Shown here in pieces: positions 34,528 through 44,093 of a stretch of 64,000 nucleotides of DNA. Each line of letters begins with the position of its first letter. Within the stretch, counting starts at the first letter, position 1. The DNA lies in contig NZ_JAFJMJ010000001.1 in the NCBI RefSeq assembly GCF_017309385.1, positions 1,178,001-1,242,000 of the forward strand, given 5' to 3'. The notes beneath the pieces were generated by a model. It did no database searches and was not told where the DNA came from. It saw nothing but the letters and a program-made list of their open reading frames with translations. This DNA comes from Amycolatopsis sp. 195334CR. Its GTDB lineage: Bacteria; Actinomycetota; Actinomycetes; Mycobacteriales; Pseudonocardiaceae. The translations under genes were made by a program, and so were the position numbers.

Positions 34528-35328
34528 CTAGGTACCCGTTGCGGTCGTGGCGATGCCGCCGTCGACCGGGACGATGGCGCCCGTGAGGTAGGAGCCGGCC
34601 CGGCTGGCGAGGAACACGGCGACACCCGCCATGTCGTCGTCGCGGCCGAGCCGACGCAACGGCGCCTTCGCCGCGATCTGGTCGCCGATGGCATCGAGCG
34701 TGGACGCCATCATCTGCGAGGGGAACGGCCCTGGGGCCACCGCGTTCACCGTGACGTGCTGTGGGCCCAATTCCCTGGCCAGCACCCTGGTGAGTTGGTG
34801 GAGTGCCGCTTTGCTGGCGGCGTACGAGTAATTCGGCGCCTCGGCGACGTGAAGGGCGGCGATGCTGCCGATGTTGATGATCCGCGCGGGTTCATCGGCG
34901 GTGCCCGCTCGGCGCAATGCCGGAAGCAACGCCTGCACCAGCCAAAACGGTGACTTGAGGTTGAGGTCCAGCACCGCGTCCCACCCCTCATCCGGAAACG
35001 TCTCCAGCGGCTCGCGCCACATCGCTCCCGCATTGTTGACGAGGATGTCCAGACGCCCCGAGTCGCCCTTGACCAGATCGGCCAGGCGCTGACACTCGTC
35101 ATGCCTGGACAGGTCAGCGGGAATCGCTTGAACGTCACCGAATTTGGACAGCAACCGCTGTGCCTCCTCGCACGCATCCGCCTTCCGCGAGCTGATGATG
35201 ACGCGGGCACCCGCCTGCAGCAGGCCCCGCGCGATCATCAAGCCAATTCCCCTGGTGCCGCCGGTGACAAGTGCGTACTTCCCCCTCAAATCGAAAAGTT
35301 CCGAGTGAGTGAGCTGGTTCTCCGCCAT
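34528..35328 (-). CDS. Short-chain dehydrogenase/reductase
   Basis: Classical SDR of 266 residues. Cofactor motif GGTRGIG near residues 23-29, NNAG in the middle (LVNNAGAMW), catalytic Ser in INIGSIAAL and Tyr-Lys in YSYAASK; SSRKAD after beta-2 suggests NADPH. The C-terminus has the usual YLTGAIVPVDGG. It is the likely target of the MmyB-type regulator gene next to it. The substrate is unknown; gluconate-5-dehydrogenase-like enzymes have this overall look. Confidence 0.92.
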   Translation of the reverse strand: MAENQLTHSELFDLRGKYALVTGGTRGIGLMIARGLLQAGARVIISSRKADACEEAQRLLSKFGDVQAIPADLSRHDECQRLADLVKGDSGRLDILVNNAGAMWREPLETFPDEGWDAVLDLNLKSPFWLVQALLPALRRAGTADEPARIINIGSIAALHVAEAPNYSYAASKAALHQLTRVLARELGPQHVTVNAVAPGPFPSQMMASTLDAIGDQIAAKAPLRRLGRDDDMAGVAVFLASRAGSYLTGAIVPVDGGIATTATGT

Positions 35329-35380
35329 GGGTCTTCCGTCTCCTTCTGTCGTGGAAACAGCGTGACCGTCAGCTTGAGCT

Positions 35381-35394
35381 CAGGGGAGCCCCTG
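35381..35394. promoter_or_regulatory. Small palindrome upstream of the SDR gene
   Basis: CAGGGG-AG-CCCCTG lies 53 bases before the SDR start in the 123-bp gap. It could be the operator of the adjacent MmyB-type regulator; support is only its position and symmetry. Confidence 0.3.
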
Positions 35395-35451
35395 GTGATA
35401 CAGGTACTGCCAGGGCCTCCCGGCCGAGGACTCGAATACCGGAGCGGAGCC

Positions 35452-36582
35452 TCACGCACACCCAGAAGCCGGATCGCAGAACTTGACCTCCGGATACCGA
35501 GCCGAGGGCCCATCCATCAACCCCGCCGAACCCCCGCGGAAATGCTCATCCAAAAACGCCCGCACATACCGGCGCGTAAGCACCGAAGCCCGATCCCCCG
35601 GCACCTCGGCCCCGAAGTCCAACCCCAGCTGCCACCCCAGCAACCCCACATCCGTGAACGAAGCGTGCGTCATCCCCCTGACCACCAGCCACCGCTTCCA
35701 CCCGGCCAACCGCGACCAGGCATCCGCCCACGTCCCAGCCTGCTCACTCGCCCCCGGCGTGTACTGCTCTTCCCGCCCCAGGAACAAGAACGGCCGGGAA
35801 AGCGGCCCGGCCAACGACACGTCCTGCCGTCCGTCGAGGTTCACCCCCGCCTTGATCCGGGGATCCGCCATCATCGAGGGAATACCGGCCGCCCCACCTG
35901 CCGAATGACCCGCCATCCCAATCCGCGCAGGATCCACGAATCGACCCCACCGCGACAACACCGAGTCGATCACAAAAGAAACATCAGCCGCCCGGCCGTC
36001 GTGCAGCTTCTTCCAGAACAAATGCGCCGTGTCCGGCGGACGCGTGATCTCACAGGCCACGCACTCCGCCACACGCCCGTCCGGGAAAGTAGTGGCCACG
36101 CTCTCATAGGTATGATCAAGCACCGCCACCACATAACCGTGACTCGCCAAATCCTCGGCCAACCCGCTCAACGTGGCCCGCGGTTTCGTGAAGCCCGGCG
36201 ACAACACCACAAGCGGCCACCGGCCGACCGGCGGCGCGTCCACCACGGCGTGCGTCCGCGTGCGGCTCAGCACGTCGTACGGCAGAGACGAAATCCCCCC
36301 TTCCTTCAACAACAACTCCGACTCCAGCGGCGTCATGTACTGCTTGCGCTGCCCCACCGGTCGCGAACTCGGGTAGTACAGCGAAACCATCAGCTCACGC
36401 GGCCCCGCCTCCGGCACCCACGTGTCCGGCCGCGACGAATCCACCAGGTGCCACGTCGACGACCCCACCGGCAGCACCCCGGTCGGCGGCAACAACCGCG
36501 GCGAGGCCTCGGCAGCCACCGCCGGCGTCGCCGAAGCAGCCACCACCAGCGCCACCAACCCCCACACGAACGAACGTCTCAT
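35452..36582 (-). CDS. Secreted alpha/beta hydrolase, PAF-acetylhydrolase-like
   Basis: A 376-residue exported hydrolase. The signal peptide (RRSFVWGLVALVVAASATPAVAA, cleaved about residue 24) is followed by an alpha/beta hydrolase domain with nucleophile Ser227 in GHSAGG, an oxyanion loop in VVLSPGFTKPR, aspartate in GVNLDGRQD and histidine in MTHASFTD. The domain is like platelet-activating factor acetylhydrolase or related lipases and polyesterases. Four cysteines may form disulfides outside the cell. It stands alone on the minus strand, 117 bases after the fadB gene. Confidence 0.88.
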   Translation of the reverse strand: MRRSFVWGLVALVVAASATPAVAAEASPRLLPPTGVLPVGSSTWHLVDSSRPDTWVPEAGPRELMVSLYYPSSRPVGQRKQYMTPLESELLLKEGGISSLPYDVLSRTRTHAVVDAPPVGRWPLVVLSPGFTKPRATLSGLAEDLASHGYVVAVLDHTYESVATTFPDGRVAECVACEITRPPDTAHLFWKKLHDGRAADVSFVIDSVLSRWGRFVDPARIGMAGHSAGGAAGIPSMMADPRIKAGVNLDGRQDVSLAGPLSRPFLFLGREEQYTPGASEQAGTWADAWSRLAGWKRWLVVRGMTHASFTDVGLLGWQLGLDFGAEVPGDRASVLTRRYVRAFLDEHFRGGSAGLMDGPSARYPEVKFCDPASGCA

Positions 36583-36655
36583 CCCGAAGCTCCCCTTCCG
36601 CTATTTAACTAGCTACCTAGCACTATAGACCCAGAGAACCCCCGCAACGCAAAAA

Positions 36656-36685
36656 GTGGCCCCGCCGGCGAACCGGCGGGGCCAC
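36656..36685 (-). terminator. Intrinsic terminator of fadB
   Basis: A perfect 13-bp G+C-rich stem (36656-36668 with 36673-36685) with a four-base loop is followed on the minus strand by TTTTT (36651-36655). It lies just past the fadB stop. Confidence 0.9.
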
Positions 36686-36699
36686 TCCCGAACTCAGCC

Positions 36700-38868
36700 T
36701 TACTCGAAGATCTCGCCCTTCTCGGCCTTCGCCACCAGCGACTCCGGCGGCAGGAAGTGGTCGCCGTAGCGCTCGGCCAGCTCACGCGCCCGCGCCACGA
36801 AACCGGCCAGGCCACCCTCGTACTGGTTGATGTACTGGATGACGCCACCGGTCCACGCCGGGAAGCCGATGCCGAAGATGGACCCGATGTTCGCGTCCTG
36901 CACCGAGGTCAGCACGCCCTCGTCGAAGCACTTCACCGTCTCCAGCGCCTCGGCGAAGAGCATGCGCTCCTTGAGGTCCTCGAACGGCACCTCGCCGGAA
37001 CCCGACTTGAACGCGTCGGCCAGCCCCGGCCACAGCCCGGTCCGCTTACCCTCTTCGTCGTACTCGTAGAAGCCCGCACCGGAGGACCGGCCCTTGCGGT
37101 CGAACTCCTCCACCATGCGGTCGATGACCGCCTCGGAGGCGTGTCCCTTCCACGTGCCGCCCTCGGCCTCGACCGCGGCCTTCGTCTCCAGCCGGATCTT
37201 GCGCGGCAGGGTCAGCGTCAGCTCGTCCATCAGCTGCAGCGGCGGCGCCGGGTACCCGGCCTGCGCACCCGCCTGCTCGATCGACGCGGGCGCGACGCCC
37301 TCACCCAGCGCGGCGACGGCCTCGTTGATGAACGTGCCGATCACCCGCGAGGTGAAGAAGCCGCGGCTGTCGTTGACCACGATCGGGGTCTTGCGGATCT
37401 GCAGCGTGTAGTCGAACACCTTGGCCAGCGTGGCCGGCGAGGTCTTCTCCCCGCAGATGATCTCGACCAGCGGCATCTTGTCCACCGGCGAGAAGAAGTG
37501 GATGCCGATGAAGTCCTCGGTCCGCTGCACGCCCTCGGCGAGCGAGGTGATCGGCAGGGTCGAGGTGTTGGAGCCCAGCACCGCGTCCGCGTTGACGATG
37601 CTCTCGATCTCGCCGAACACCTTGTGCTTCAGCTCGACGCTCTCGAACACGGCCTCGATCACGAAGTCGACCCCGGCGAAGTCGGCCGGGTCCGCGGTCG
37701 GCTTGATGCGCGCCAGCAGCTCGTCCGACTTCTCCTGCGTGGTCTTGCCGCGCGAGAGCGCCTTCTGCTCCAGCTTGACCGCGTAGCCCTTGCCCTTCTC
37801 GGCCGCTTCCTGCGAAACGTCCTTGAGCACCACGTCGATCCCGGCCTTCGCCGAGACGTACGCGATGGCCGCGCCCATCATCCCGGCGCCGAGCACGCCG
37901 ACCTTCTTCGCGGTGTACTTCTCGAACCCCTCCGGCCGCGAACCGCCGGAGTTGATGTGCTGCAGGTCGAAGAAGAACGCCTTGGTCATGTTCTTCGCCA
38001 CCTGACCGGTGGCCAGGTGCACGAAGTACCGGGTCTCGACCAGCTGCGCGGTGTCGAAGTCGACCTGCGCGCCCTCGATCGCGGCGGACAGGATGGCCCG
38101 CGGCGCCGGCATGTTCGCGCCCTTGATCTGCTTGCGCAGGTTGGCCGGGAACGCGGGCAGGTTCGCCGCGAACTTCGGGTTCGACGGCGTGCCGCCGGGG
38201 ATCTTGTGGCCCTTGACGTCCCACGGCTGCACGGCCTCGGGATTGGCCTTGATCCACTCCTTGGCCTTCGGCAGCAGCTCGTCCACGCTGCCCACCAGCT
38301 CGTCCACCAGGCCCAGCTCCAGCGCCTTGGCCGGCTTGTGCCGCTGGCCCTGCAGCAGCACGTTCAGCAGCGCGCTCTGGATGCCGAGCAGGCGCACGGT
38401 CCGCACCACGCCGCCGCCACCGGGCAGCAGGCCGAGGGTGACCTCGGGCAGGCCGATCTGACTGCCCTTCACGTCGGCCGCGATGCGGTGGTGCGTGGAC
38501 AGCGCCAGCTCCAGGCCACCGCCGAGGGCGGCCCCGTTGATCGCGGCCACGACCGGGCGGCCGAGCTGCTCGAGCCGGCGCATCTGGCCCTTCATCGCGC
38601 CGCTGCTCTCGGTGATCTCGACCGCGTTCTCCGGCTCCGCCTGGATCAGGTCGTTCAGGTCACCACCGGCGAAGAAGGTCTTCTTCGCCGAGGTGAGCAC
38701 CACGCCGGTGATGTTGTCCTTCTCCGCTTCGAGGCGGTCGACGACAACCCCGAGCGACTCGCGGAAGTCGGCGTTCATCGTGTTCGCCGACTGCTTCGGG
38801 TCGTCCAGCGTGAGCACGACGATGCCGTCGGCGTCCTGCTCCCAGCGGATGGTCTTCGCTTCGGTCAT
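36700..38868 (-). CDS. fadB: Fatty acid oxidation multifunctional enzyme (enoyl-CoA hydratase / 3-hydroxyacyl-CoA dehydrogenase)
   Basis: A 722-residue two-enzyme protein of beta-oxidation. The N-terminal crotonase domain (residues about 1-200) has the oxyanion-hole segment NGAALGGGLELALSTHHRIA; the 3-hydroxyacyl-CoA dehydrogenase domain begins near residue 320 with the NAD fold VGVLGAGMMGAAIAYVSAKAG and contains the catalytic His in GIHFFSPVDKMPLVEI. The ATG at 38868 has GAGGAAGAG upstream. It is seven bases downstream of the thiolase gene, forming the usual fadAB pair controlled from the operator region at 40113. Confidence 0.96.
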   Translation of the reverse strand: MTEAKTIRWEQDADGIVVLTLDDPKQSANTMNADFRESLGVVVDRLEAEKDNITGVVLTSAKKTFFAGGDLNDLIQAEPENAVEITESSGAMKGQMRRLEQLGRPVVAAINGAALGGGLELALSTHHRIAADVKGSQIGLPEVTLGLLPGGGGVVRTVRLLGIQSALLNVLLQGQRHKPAKALELGLVDELVGSVDELLPKAKEWIKANPEAVQPWDVKGHKIPGGTPSNPKFAANLPAFPANLRKQIKGANMPAPRAILSAAIEGAQVDFDTAQLVETRYFVHLATGQVAKNMTKAFFFDLQHINSGGSRPEGFEKYTAKKVGVLGAGMMGAAIAYVSAKAGIDVVLKDVSQEAAEKGKGYAVKLEQKALSRGKTTQEKSDELLARIKPTADPADFAGVDFVIEAVFESVELKHKVFGEIESIVNADAVLGSNTSTLPITSLAEGVQRTEDFIGIHFFSPVDKMPLVEIICGEKTSPATLAKVFDYTLQIRKTPIVVNDSRGFFTSRVIGTFINEAVAALGEGVAPASIEQAGAQAGYPAPPLQLMDELTLTLPRKIRLETKAAVEAEGGTWKGHASEAVIDRMVEEFDRKGRSSGAGFYEYDEEGKRTGLWPGLADAFKSGSGEVPFEDLKERMLFAEALETVKCFDEGVLTSVQDANIGSIFGIGFPAWTGGVIQYINQYEGGLAGFVARARELAERYGDHFLPPESLVAKAEKGEIFE

Positions 38869-38875
38869 CTCTTCC

Positions 38876-40087
38876 TCACACCCGCTCGATGATGGTCGCG
38901 ACGCCCATGCCGCCGCCGATGCACAGGGTGACCAGCGCACGACGGGCCTGACGGCGCTCCAGCTCGTCCACCACGGTGCCGACCAGCATCGCGCCGGTGG
39001 CGCCCAGCGGGTGGCCCATCGCGATGGCGCCGCCGTTGACGTTGACCTTCTCCTCCGGCAGGTTCAGGTCCTTGATCCACTTGAGCACCACCGAGGCGAA
39101 GGCCTCGTTCAGCTCGAACAGGTCGATGTCGTCGACCGTGAGCCCGGCGGTGGCCAGCACCTTCTTGGTGGCCGGGGTGGGGCCGGTCAGCATGATCGTC
39201 GGCTCGGAGCCGACCGCGGCGGTGGCGACGATGCGCGCCCGCGGGGTCAGGCCGTACTGCTTGCCGATCTCCTCGCCGCCGACCAGCACGATCGCGGCGC
39301 CGTCGACGATGCCCGACGAGTTGCCGCCGGTGTGCACGTGGTCGATCTTCTCCACCGAGTGGTACTTCTGCAGCGCCACCGCGTCGAAGCCGCCCATGTC
39401 ACCGATGGTGGTGAAGGCGGGCTTGAGCTTGGCCAAGCCCTCGATCGAGGTGCCGGGGCGGCGGTGCTCGTCGTGGTCGAGGATGGTCACGCCGTTGATG
39501 TCCTTGACCGGCACGACCGACTTCGAGAAGTACCCGCCGGACCAGGCCGCTTCGGCCTTCTCCTGCGAGCGGACGGCGAACGCGTCCACGTCTTCGCGCG
39601 AGAAGCCCTCGATGGTCGCGATCAGGTCGGCGCCGATGCCCTGCGGCACGATGTAGTTGTCGTACGCGGTGGACGGGTCCATGAACAGCGCCCCGCCGTC
39701 CGAGCCCATCGGTACCCGCGACATCGACTCCACACCGCCGCCGATCACCAGGCGGTCCCAGCCGGAGCGCACCTTCTGCGCGGCGATGTTGGTGGCCTCC
39801 AGGCCGGAGGCGCAGAAGCGGTTCAGCTGCACGCCCGCCACGGTCTCGGGCAGGCCGGCCACCAGCGCCGCGGTGCGGGCGATGTCACCGCCCTGCTCAC
39901 CGACGGGCGAGACGACGCCGAGCACGATGTCGTCGATCACCGCGGGGTCGAGGTTCGGGTGGCGCACCTTCAGCTCGTCGATCAGGCCGACCACCAGGTC
40001 GACCGGCTTGGTGCCGTGGAGCGCACCGCCCTTGTTCTTGCCGCGAGGCGTGCGGAGCGCCTCGTAGATGTACGCCTCACTGCTCAC
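38876..40087 (-). CDS. fadA: Acetyl-CoA acyltransferase (thiolase)
   Basis: A 403-residue thiolase that cleaves 3-ketoacyl-CoA. Nucleophile Cys92 in [10 protein letters not shown], the GHPLG histidine segment and the second cysteine in TLCIGGGMG are all present. GTG start at 40087 with GGGAGGA upstream; the longer frame is rejected since it runs through the promoter. It forms an operon with fadB and is divergent from the two-domain TetR regulator. Confidence 0.95.
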   Translation of the reverse strand: MSSEAYIYEALRTPRGKNKGGALHGTKPVDLVVGLIDELKVRHPNLDPAVIDDIVLGVVSPVGEQGGDIARTAALVAGLPETVAGVQLNRFCASGLEATNIAAQKVRSGWDRLVIGGGVESMSRVPMGSDGGALFMDPSTAYDNYIVPQGIGADLIATIEGFSREDVDAFAVRSQEKAEAAWSGGYFSKSVVPVKDINGVTILDHDEHRRPGTSIEGLAKLKPAFTTIGDMGGFDAVALQKYHSVEKIDHVHTGGNSSGIVDGAAIVLVGGEEIGKQYGLTPRARIVATAAVGSEPTIMLTGPTPATKKVLATAGLTVDDIDLFELNEAFASVVLKWIKDLNLPEEKVNVNGGAIAMGHPLGATGAMLVGTVVDELERRQARRALVTLCIGGGMGVATIIERV

Positions 40088-40112
40088 AACTGGGTCCTCC
40101 CGGTACTGCGTG

Positions 40113-40138
40113 TACTGGTCAGTAGTGCTAATACTGAC
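40113..40138. promoter_or_regulatory. Overlapping palindromes in the fadA promoter region
   Basis: TACTG-GT-CAGTA (40113-40124) overlaps a second inverted repeat GTCAGTA-N7-TACTGAC (40118-40138) between fadA and the divergent TetR-type gene. These are good candidates for the binding site of that regulator. A related site occurs at 41470. Confidence 0.65.
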
Positions 40139-40212
40139 TAACTTATCCCCGACAAACCCCAGGGTGTCAATGGGTTGCGAGCCAATCGACACTCGCTAGA
40201 GAATGTTCACCT

Positions 40213-41409
40213 ATGGAACCTACGCCCGCGCGTGGCAAACGGCCACGCGACCGCAAGAACCAGCTCGCCGGAGTGGCCGCCGAGCTGTTCCGCGCGCGGG
40301 GTTACCACGGGGTGGGCATCAACGACATCGCCGCCGCGGCCGGGGTCACCGGGCCCGCGCTGTACCGGCACTTCGCGGACAAGCAGGCGATCCTCGCGCA
40401 CGTGGTGCTCTCCGGCATCGACGACATGGAGGCCGCGACCGCGCAGGCGGTCTCGGACAGCTCGGTGCCGGGTCCCGAGCAGATCGAGGCGTTGCTCACC
40501 TGCCTGGCCGGGCAGGCCGTGGAACGCCGGGAGATCGCCGCGCTCTGGCGTTGGGAGGGCAGGCACCTGCCCCGCGACGACCGGCGCGAGATCCGGCAGC
40601 GCTCGGGCGAGGTGCTCGCGTCGTGGGCGAAGTCACTCCAGCTGGTCCGCCCGGACCTGACGCCGGAGGACGCGGAACTGCTGTGCTGGGCGGGACTCAG
40701 CGTGTTCGGCAGCGTGTCCGTGCACCACACGAGCGTGGCGAAGCGCCGGTTCGCGCAACTGCTGGTCGAGCTGGCACGGCGCGTGCTGCACACCGAACTG
40801 CCCCCGGCACCGGAGACCGCGCCCGCGCCCGTCCCGCCGGGGATCGGGCAGCCGTCCCGCCGTGAGCAACTGCTCTCCGCCGCGACGGAGCTGTTCTCCC
40901 AGCGGGGTTTCCACGCGGTGAGCATGGAGGAGATCGGCGCCGCGGCCGGGATCACCGGGCCCAGCGTGTACCGGCACTTCGCCGGCAAGTCGGCACTGGT
41001 GGTGGCGATCTGCCGCCGGGCGGCGGACCGGCTGGCCCTCGGCGCCGAGCACGCCTTGCGCGGCAGCGCCCCGCCGGACGAACGCGAGGCGCTCCGCCGG
41101 CTCGCCGAGTCGTACGTGCGGACGCTGACCGGTTCGGCGGAGCTGAGCGTCGCCTTCTCCGGCGACCCGCTGAACCTGCCCGAGCAGGACCAGGCCGAAC
41201 TGCTCCGGGTGCAGCGCGACTACGTGGCGCAGTGGGTGCAGCTGCTCTCGGCGGTCCACCCCTCGTTGAACGCGCGCGAAGCCAAGATCACCGTGCACGC
41301 CGCGCTCACCATCGCGAACGACCTCGCCCGCACGCGGCGGGTCAACGCCAGGCCGAATCTGCCCGCGGAGCTGCACATGATGATGATTTCGGTGCTCGAC
41401 CTGGGCTGA
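40213..41409 (+). CDS. Double TetR-family regulator (two TetR units in one chain)
   Basis: A 398-residue protein made of two complete TetR modules. The first helix-turn-helix is at about residues 14-62 (AAELFRARGYHGVGINDIAAAAGVTGPALYRHF), the second at about 217-265 with nearly the same sequence (ATELFSQRGFHAVSMEEIGAAAGITGPSVYRHF); each is followed by its own ligand-domain-like helices. A proline-rich linker (about residues 198-213) joins them. The mycobacterial regulator Mce3R has the same double design. It lies between fadAB and two acyl-CoA dehydrogenases, so it probably senses acyl-CoA and represses both. Confidence 0.93.
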   Translation: MEPTPARGKRPRDRKNQLAGVAAELFRARGYHGVGINDIAAAAGVTGPALYRHFADKQAILAHVVLSGIDDMEAATAQAVSDSSVPGPEQIEALLTCLAGQAVERREIAALWRWEGRHLPRDDRREIRQRSGEVLASWAKSLQLVRPDLTPEDAELLCWAGLSVFGSVSVHHTSVAKRRFAQLLVELARRVLHTELPPAPETAPAPVPPGIGQPSRREQLLSAATELFSQRGFHAVSMEEIGAAAGITGPSVYRHFAGKSALVVAICRRAADRLALGAEHALRGSAPPDEREALRRLAESYVRTLTGSAELSVAFSGDPLNLPEQDQAELLRVQRDYVAQWVQLLSAVHPSLNAREAKITVHAALTIANDLARTRRVNARPNLPAELHMMMISVLDLG

Positions 41410-41469
41410 ACCTCGTTCCGGGGTGCCAATTCCGACCCCGTCACTGGCGTTCGCCACCGCCCCGGGTTA

Positions 41470-41487
41470 ACCTACTCACGAGTAGGT
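41470..41487. promoter_or_regulatory. Operator-like palindrome upstream of the acyl-CoA dehydrogenases
   Basis: Perfect arms ACCTACTC and GAGTAGGT around an AC centre, 23 bases before the first acyl-CoA dehydrogenase start. It shares the pattern TACTS-NN-SAGTA with the fadA site, supporting a common TetR-type regulator. Confidence 0.65.
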
Positions 41488-41509
41488 AAGCGATGACGGG
41501 AGGGCGGCC

Positions 41510-42835
41510 ATGGGCACGCCGGGGAAGAAGCGCGACGCCATGGGCCTTGGCCTCGCCGCGCTGACCAAGCTCGCGGGGGTCAAGGCGATCGACCGGGCCG
41601 GGCTGCGCAAGCCGATCGAGTCGCTGGTCTCGTCGGCGACCCGCGGCGGGTTCAAGGCCGCCGGTGCCGCCGGGCGCTCGTTCAAGGCGATCCAGCGGCG
41701 TGACGCACCCGAGCGGCTGTCGGCGGCGCCGGACAGCGGGCAGTTCGACCTCACCCCGTCCGAAGAGCAGCAGATGATCGTGGAGACGGTCCGCGAGTTC
41801 GCCGCCGAGCAGCTGCGGCCCGCGGCCGCCGAGGCCGACGCGAAGCTGACCACGCCGGACGGCCTGCTCACGCGCGCCGCCGAACTGGGCGTGACGCTGG
41901 TGGGCATTCCCGAGGAGCTGGGCGGCGTCGGCACCGAGCGCTCGGTGGTGACCGGGGCGCTGGTCGCCGAGGCGCTCGCGCACGGCGACCTCGGGCTGGC
42001 GGTCGCGGTGCTGGCCCCGTCCGCGGTGAGCACGGCGCTGGTTTCCTGGGGTGACGCCGAGCAGCAGGCCACCTATCTTCCGGCGTTCGTCGGGGAGAAC
42101 GTGCCCGCCGCCGCGTTGGCCCTGCAGGAGCGCGCGCCGCTGTACGACCCGTTCAAGCCGGGCACCAAGGCCCGCCGCACCCCGCACGGGTACAAAGTGG
42201 ACGGTGTGAAGTCGCTGGTCCCGCGCGCCGCGCAGGCCGAGCTCTTCGTGGTGTCGGCGGATCTCGAAGGCCGCGGGCCCGCGCTGTTCATCGTGGAATC
42301 TTCGAACGCGGGCGTGAGTATCGAGGGCGAGCCCGCGATGGGCCTGCGTGGCGCGGCCACCGGGAAGCTGCACCTGGACGGGGTCTCGCTGCCCGCGTCG
42401 GCGCTGCTCGGTGGTGGCAAGCCGGAGGTTTTCGCCGAACTGGTGCGGCTTTCGCGGCTCGGCTGGGCCGCGCTCGCGGCGGGTACGGCGAAGGCCGTGC
42501 TGGACTACGTGATCCCGTACGTCAACGAGCGGCAGGCGTTCGGCGAACCGGTCAGCCACCGGCAGGGCGTGGCGTTCCAGGTCGCCGACATCGGCATCGA
42601 GCTGGAGGGCCTGCGCCTGGTCACCCTGCGCGCGGCGGCGCGCGCCGAGCAGGGCAAGCCGTACGCGCGGGAGGTCGCGCTGGCGCGGAAACTGGCCGCG
42701 GACAAGGGCATGAAGATCGGCAGCGCCGGGGTGCAGCTGCTCGGCGGGCACGGCTTCGTCAAGGAGCACCCGGTCGAGCGGTGGTACCGCGACCTGCGGG
42801 CGGCCGGTGTTCTCGAAGGCTCGGTCCTTCTCTGA
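41510..42835 (+). CDS. Acyl-CoA dehydrogenase family protein
   Basis: A 441-residue flavoprotein of the first beta-oxidation step. After a 75-residue N-terminal extension the usual helical N-domain (SEEQQMIVETVREFAAEQLRP), beta-domain and C-terminal helices follow; GLRGAATGKLHLDGV and LLGGHGFVKEHPVERWYRDLRAA are typical, with the catalytic glutamate region as LEGS at the very end. The FAD/substrate loop motif of the N-half is less conserved than in the next gene, so the two may form a mixed complex as some actinobacterial FadE pairs do. The ATG at 41510 lies after GGGAGG. The next gene begins 27 bases later. Confidence 0.9.
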   Translation: MGTPGKKRDAMGLGLAALTKLAGVKAIDRAGLRKPIESLVSSATRGGFKAAGAAGRSFKAIQRRDAPERLSAAPDSGQFDLTPSEEQQMIVETVREFAAEQLRPAAAEADAKLTTPDGLLTRAAELGVTLVGIPEELGGVGTERSVVTGALVAEALAHGDLGLAVAVLAPSAVSTALVSWGDAEQQATYLPAFVGENVPAAALALQERAPLYDPFKPGTKARRTPHGYKVDGVKSLVPRAAQAELFVVSADLEGRGPALFIVESSNAGVSIEGEPAMGLRGAATGKLHLDGVSLPASALLGGGKPEVFAELVRLSRLGWAALAAGTAKAVLDYVIPYVNERQAFGEPVSHRQGVAFQVADIGIELEGLRLVTLRAAARAEQGKPYAREVALARKLAADKGMKIGSAGVQLLGGHGFVKEHPVERWYRDLRAAGVLEGSVLL

Positions 42836-42862
42836 TCTGCTTTGGCGGGAAAGGGTTTCACC

Positions 42863-44077
42863 ATGATCAATCTTGAGGTCCCGGCCAAGGCGCGGGCACT
42901 GGTCAACCAGGCTTATCAGGCGGCGGCGGAGGTCTTCCGGCCCATCTCGCGGAAGTACGACCGCGCCGAGCACGCCTATCCGTCCGAATTGGACATGTTC
43001 GCGGCGCTGCTGGACGGGCTGAACTCCTCGGGCGAGGGCGGCGCGGGCGCGGCGGGCGTGCGGCGTGACGAGAAGGCGGACAAGAAAGCGTCCGGCAACC
43101 GCAACGGCGCGAACCTGAACGTCGCGCTGGGCACGATCGAGATGTGCTGGGGTGACGTCGGCCTGCTGCTGTCGATGCCGAGGCAGGGGCTGGGGAACGC
43201 GGCCATCGCGTCGGTGGCGAACGAGGAGCAGCTGGGCCGGTTCGCCAAGATCTGGGCGGCGATGGCGATCACCGAACCGGACTGCGGCTCGGACTCGGCG
43301 GCGATCAACACCACCGCCCGCCTGGACGGCGACGCCTACGTGCTCAACGGCGAGAAGATCTTCGTGACCTCGGGCGAGCGCGCCGACGCCGTGGTCGTCT
43401 GGGCCACTTTGGACAAGTCGAAGGGCCGCGCGGCGATCAAGAGCTTCGTGGTGGAGAAGGGCACGCCGGGGTTCGAGGTGGTGCGGCTGGAGCACAAGCT
43501 CGGCATCCGCGCGTCGGACACCGCGGTGCTGCGCTTCGACAACTGCCGCGTGCCGAAGGAAAACCTGCTGGGCACGCCGGAGATCGACACCAAGAAGGGG
43601 TTCGCGGGGGTCATGCAGACCTTCGACAACACCCGTCCGCTGGTGGCCGCGATGGCGGTCGGCGTCGCCAGGGCGGCGCTGGAGGAGACGGCCCGGATCC
43701 TGGCGGAAGCCGGCGTCACGGTCGACTACGACAAGCCGGCGCACCACCAGCACGCCGCCGCGGCCACGTACCTGGAGCTGGAGTCGGACTACGAGTCGGC
43801 TTACCTGCTGACGCTGGAATCGGCGTGGATGGCGGACAACCGGAAGCCGAACTCGTTGCAGGCGTCCATGGCCAAGGCGAAGGCGGGGCGGTCGGTCGTC
43901 GACATCACGCTGCGCTGCGTGGAACTGGCGGGGGCGCTGGGCTACACGGAAGAGTCCCTACTGGAAAAGTGGAGCCGCGACGCGAAGATCCTGGACATCT
44001 TCGAGGGGACGCAGCAGATCCAGCAACTGATCGTGGCGCGTCGCCTGCTGGGGAAGTCTTCGTCGGAACTGAAGTAA
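42863..44077 (+). CDS. Acyl-CoA dehydrogenase
   Basis: A 404-residue acyl-CoA dehydrogenase. FAD and substrate motif AMAITEPDCGSDSAAINTTA, the segment DTAVLRFDNCRVPKENLLG, and IFEGTQQIQQLIVARRLLG with the catalytic-region glutamate are all intact. The ATG at 42863 is chosen over an in-frame TTG 21 bases upstream because GGGAAAGGG sits before it. It is cotranscribed with the preceding homologue, presumably repressed through the palindrome at 41470. Confidence 0.94.
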   Translation: MINLEVPAKARALVNQAYQAAAEVFRPISRKYDRAEHAYPSELDMFAALLDGLNSSGEGGAGAAGVRRDEKADKKASGNRNGANLNVALGTIEMCWGDVGLLLSMPRQGLGNAAIASVANEEQLGRFAKIWAAMAITEPDCGSDSAAINTTARLDGDAYVLNGEKIFVTSGERADAVVVWATLDKSKGRAAIKSFVVEKGTPGFEVVRLEHKLGIRASDTAVLRFDNCRVPKENLLGTPEIDTKKGFAGVMQTFDNTRPLVAAMAVGVARAALEETARILAEAGVTVDYDKPAHHQHAAAATYLELESDYESAYLLTLESAWMADNRKPNSLQASMAKAKAGRSVVDITLRCVELAGALGYTEESLLEKWSRDAKILDIFEGTQQIQQLIVARRLLGKSSSELK

Positions 44078-44093
44078 CCGCGCGCGGGGCCGC

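Noticed and set aside
36757..38892. A 711-codon open frame on the plus strand opposite fadB
   Set aside because: Long antisense frames are common in this base composition; fadB on the minus strand has all its motifs, a ribosome site and a terminator.
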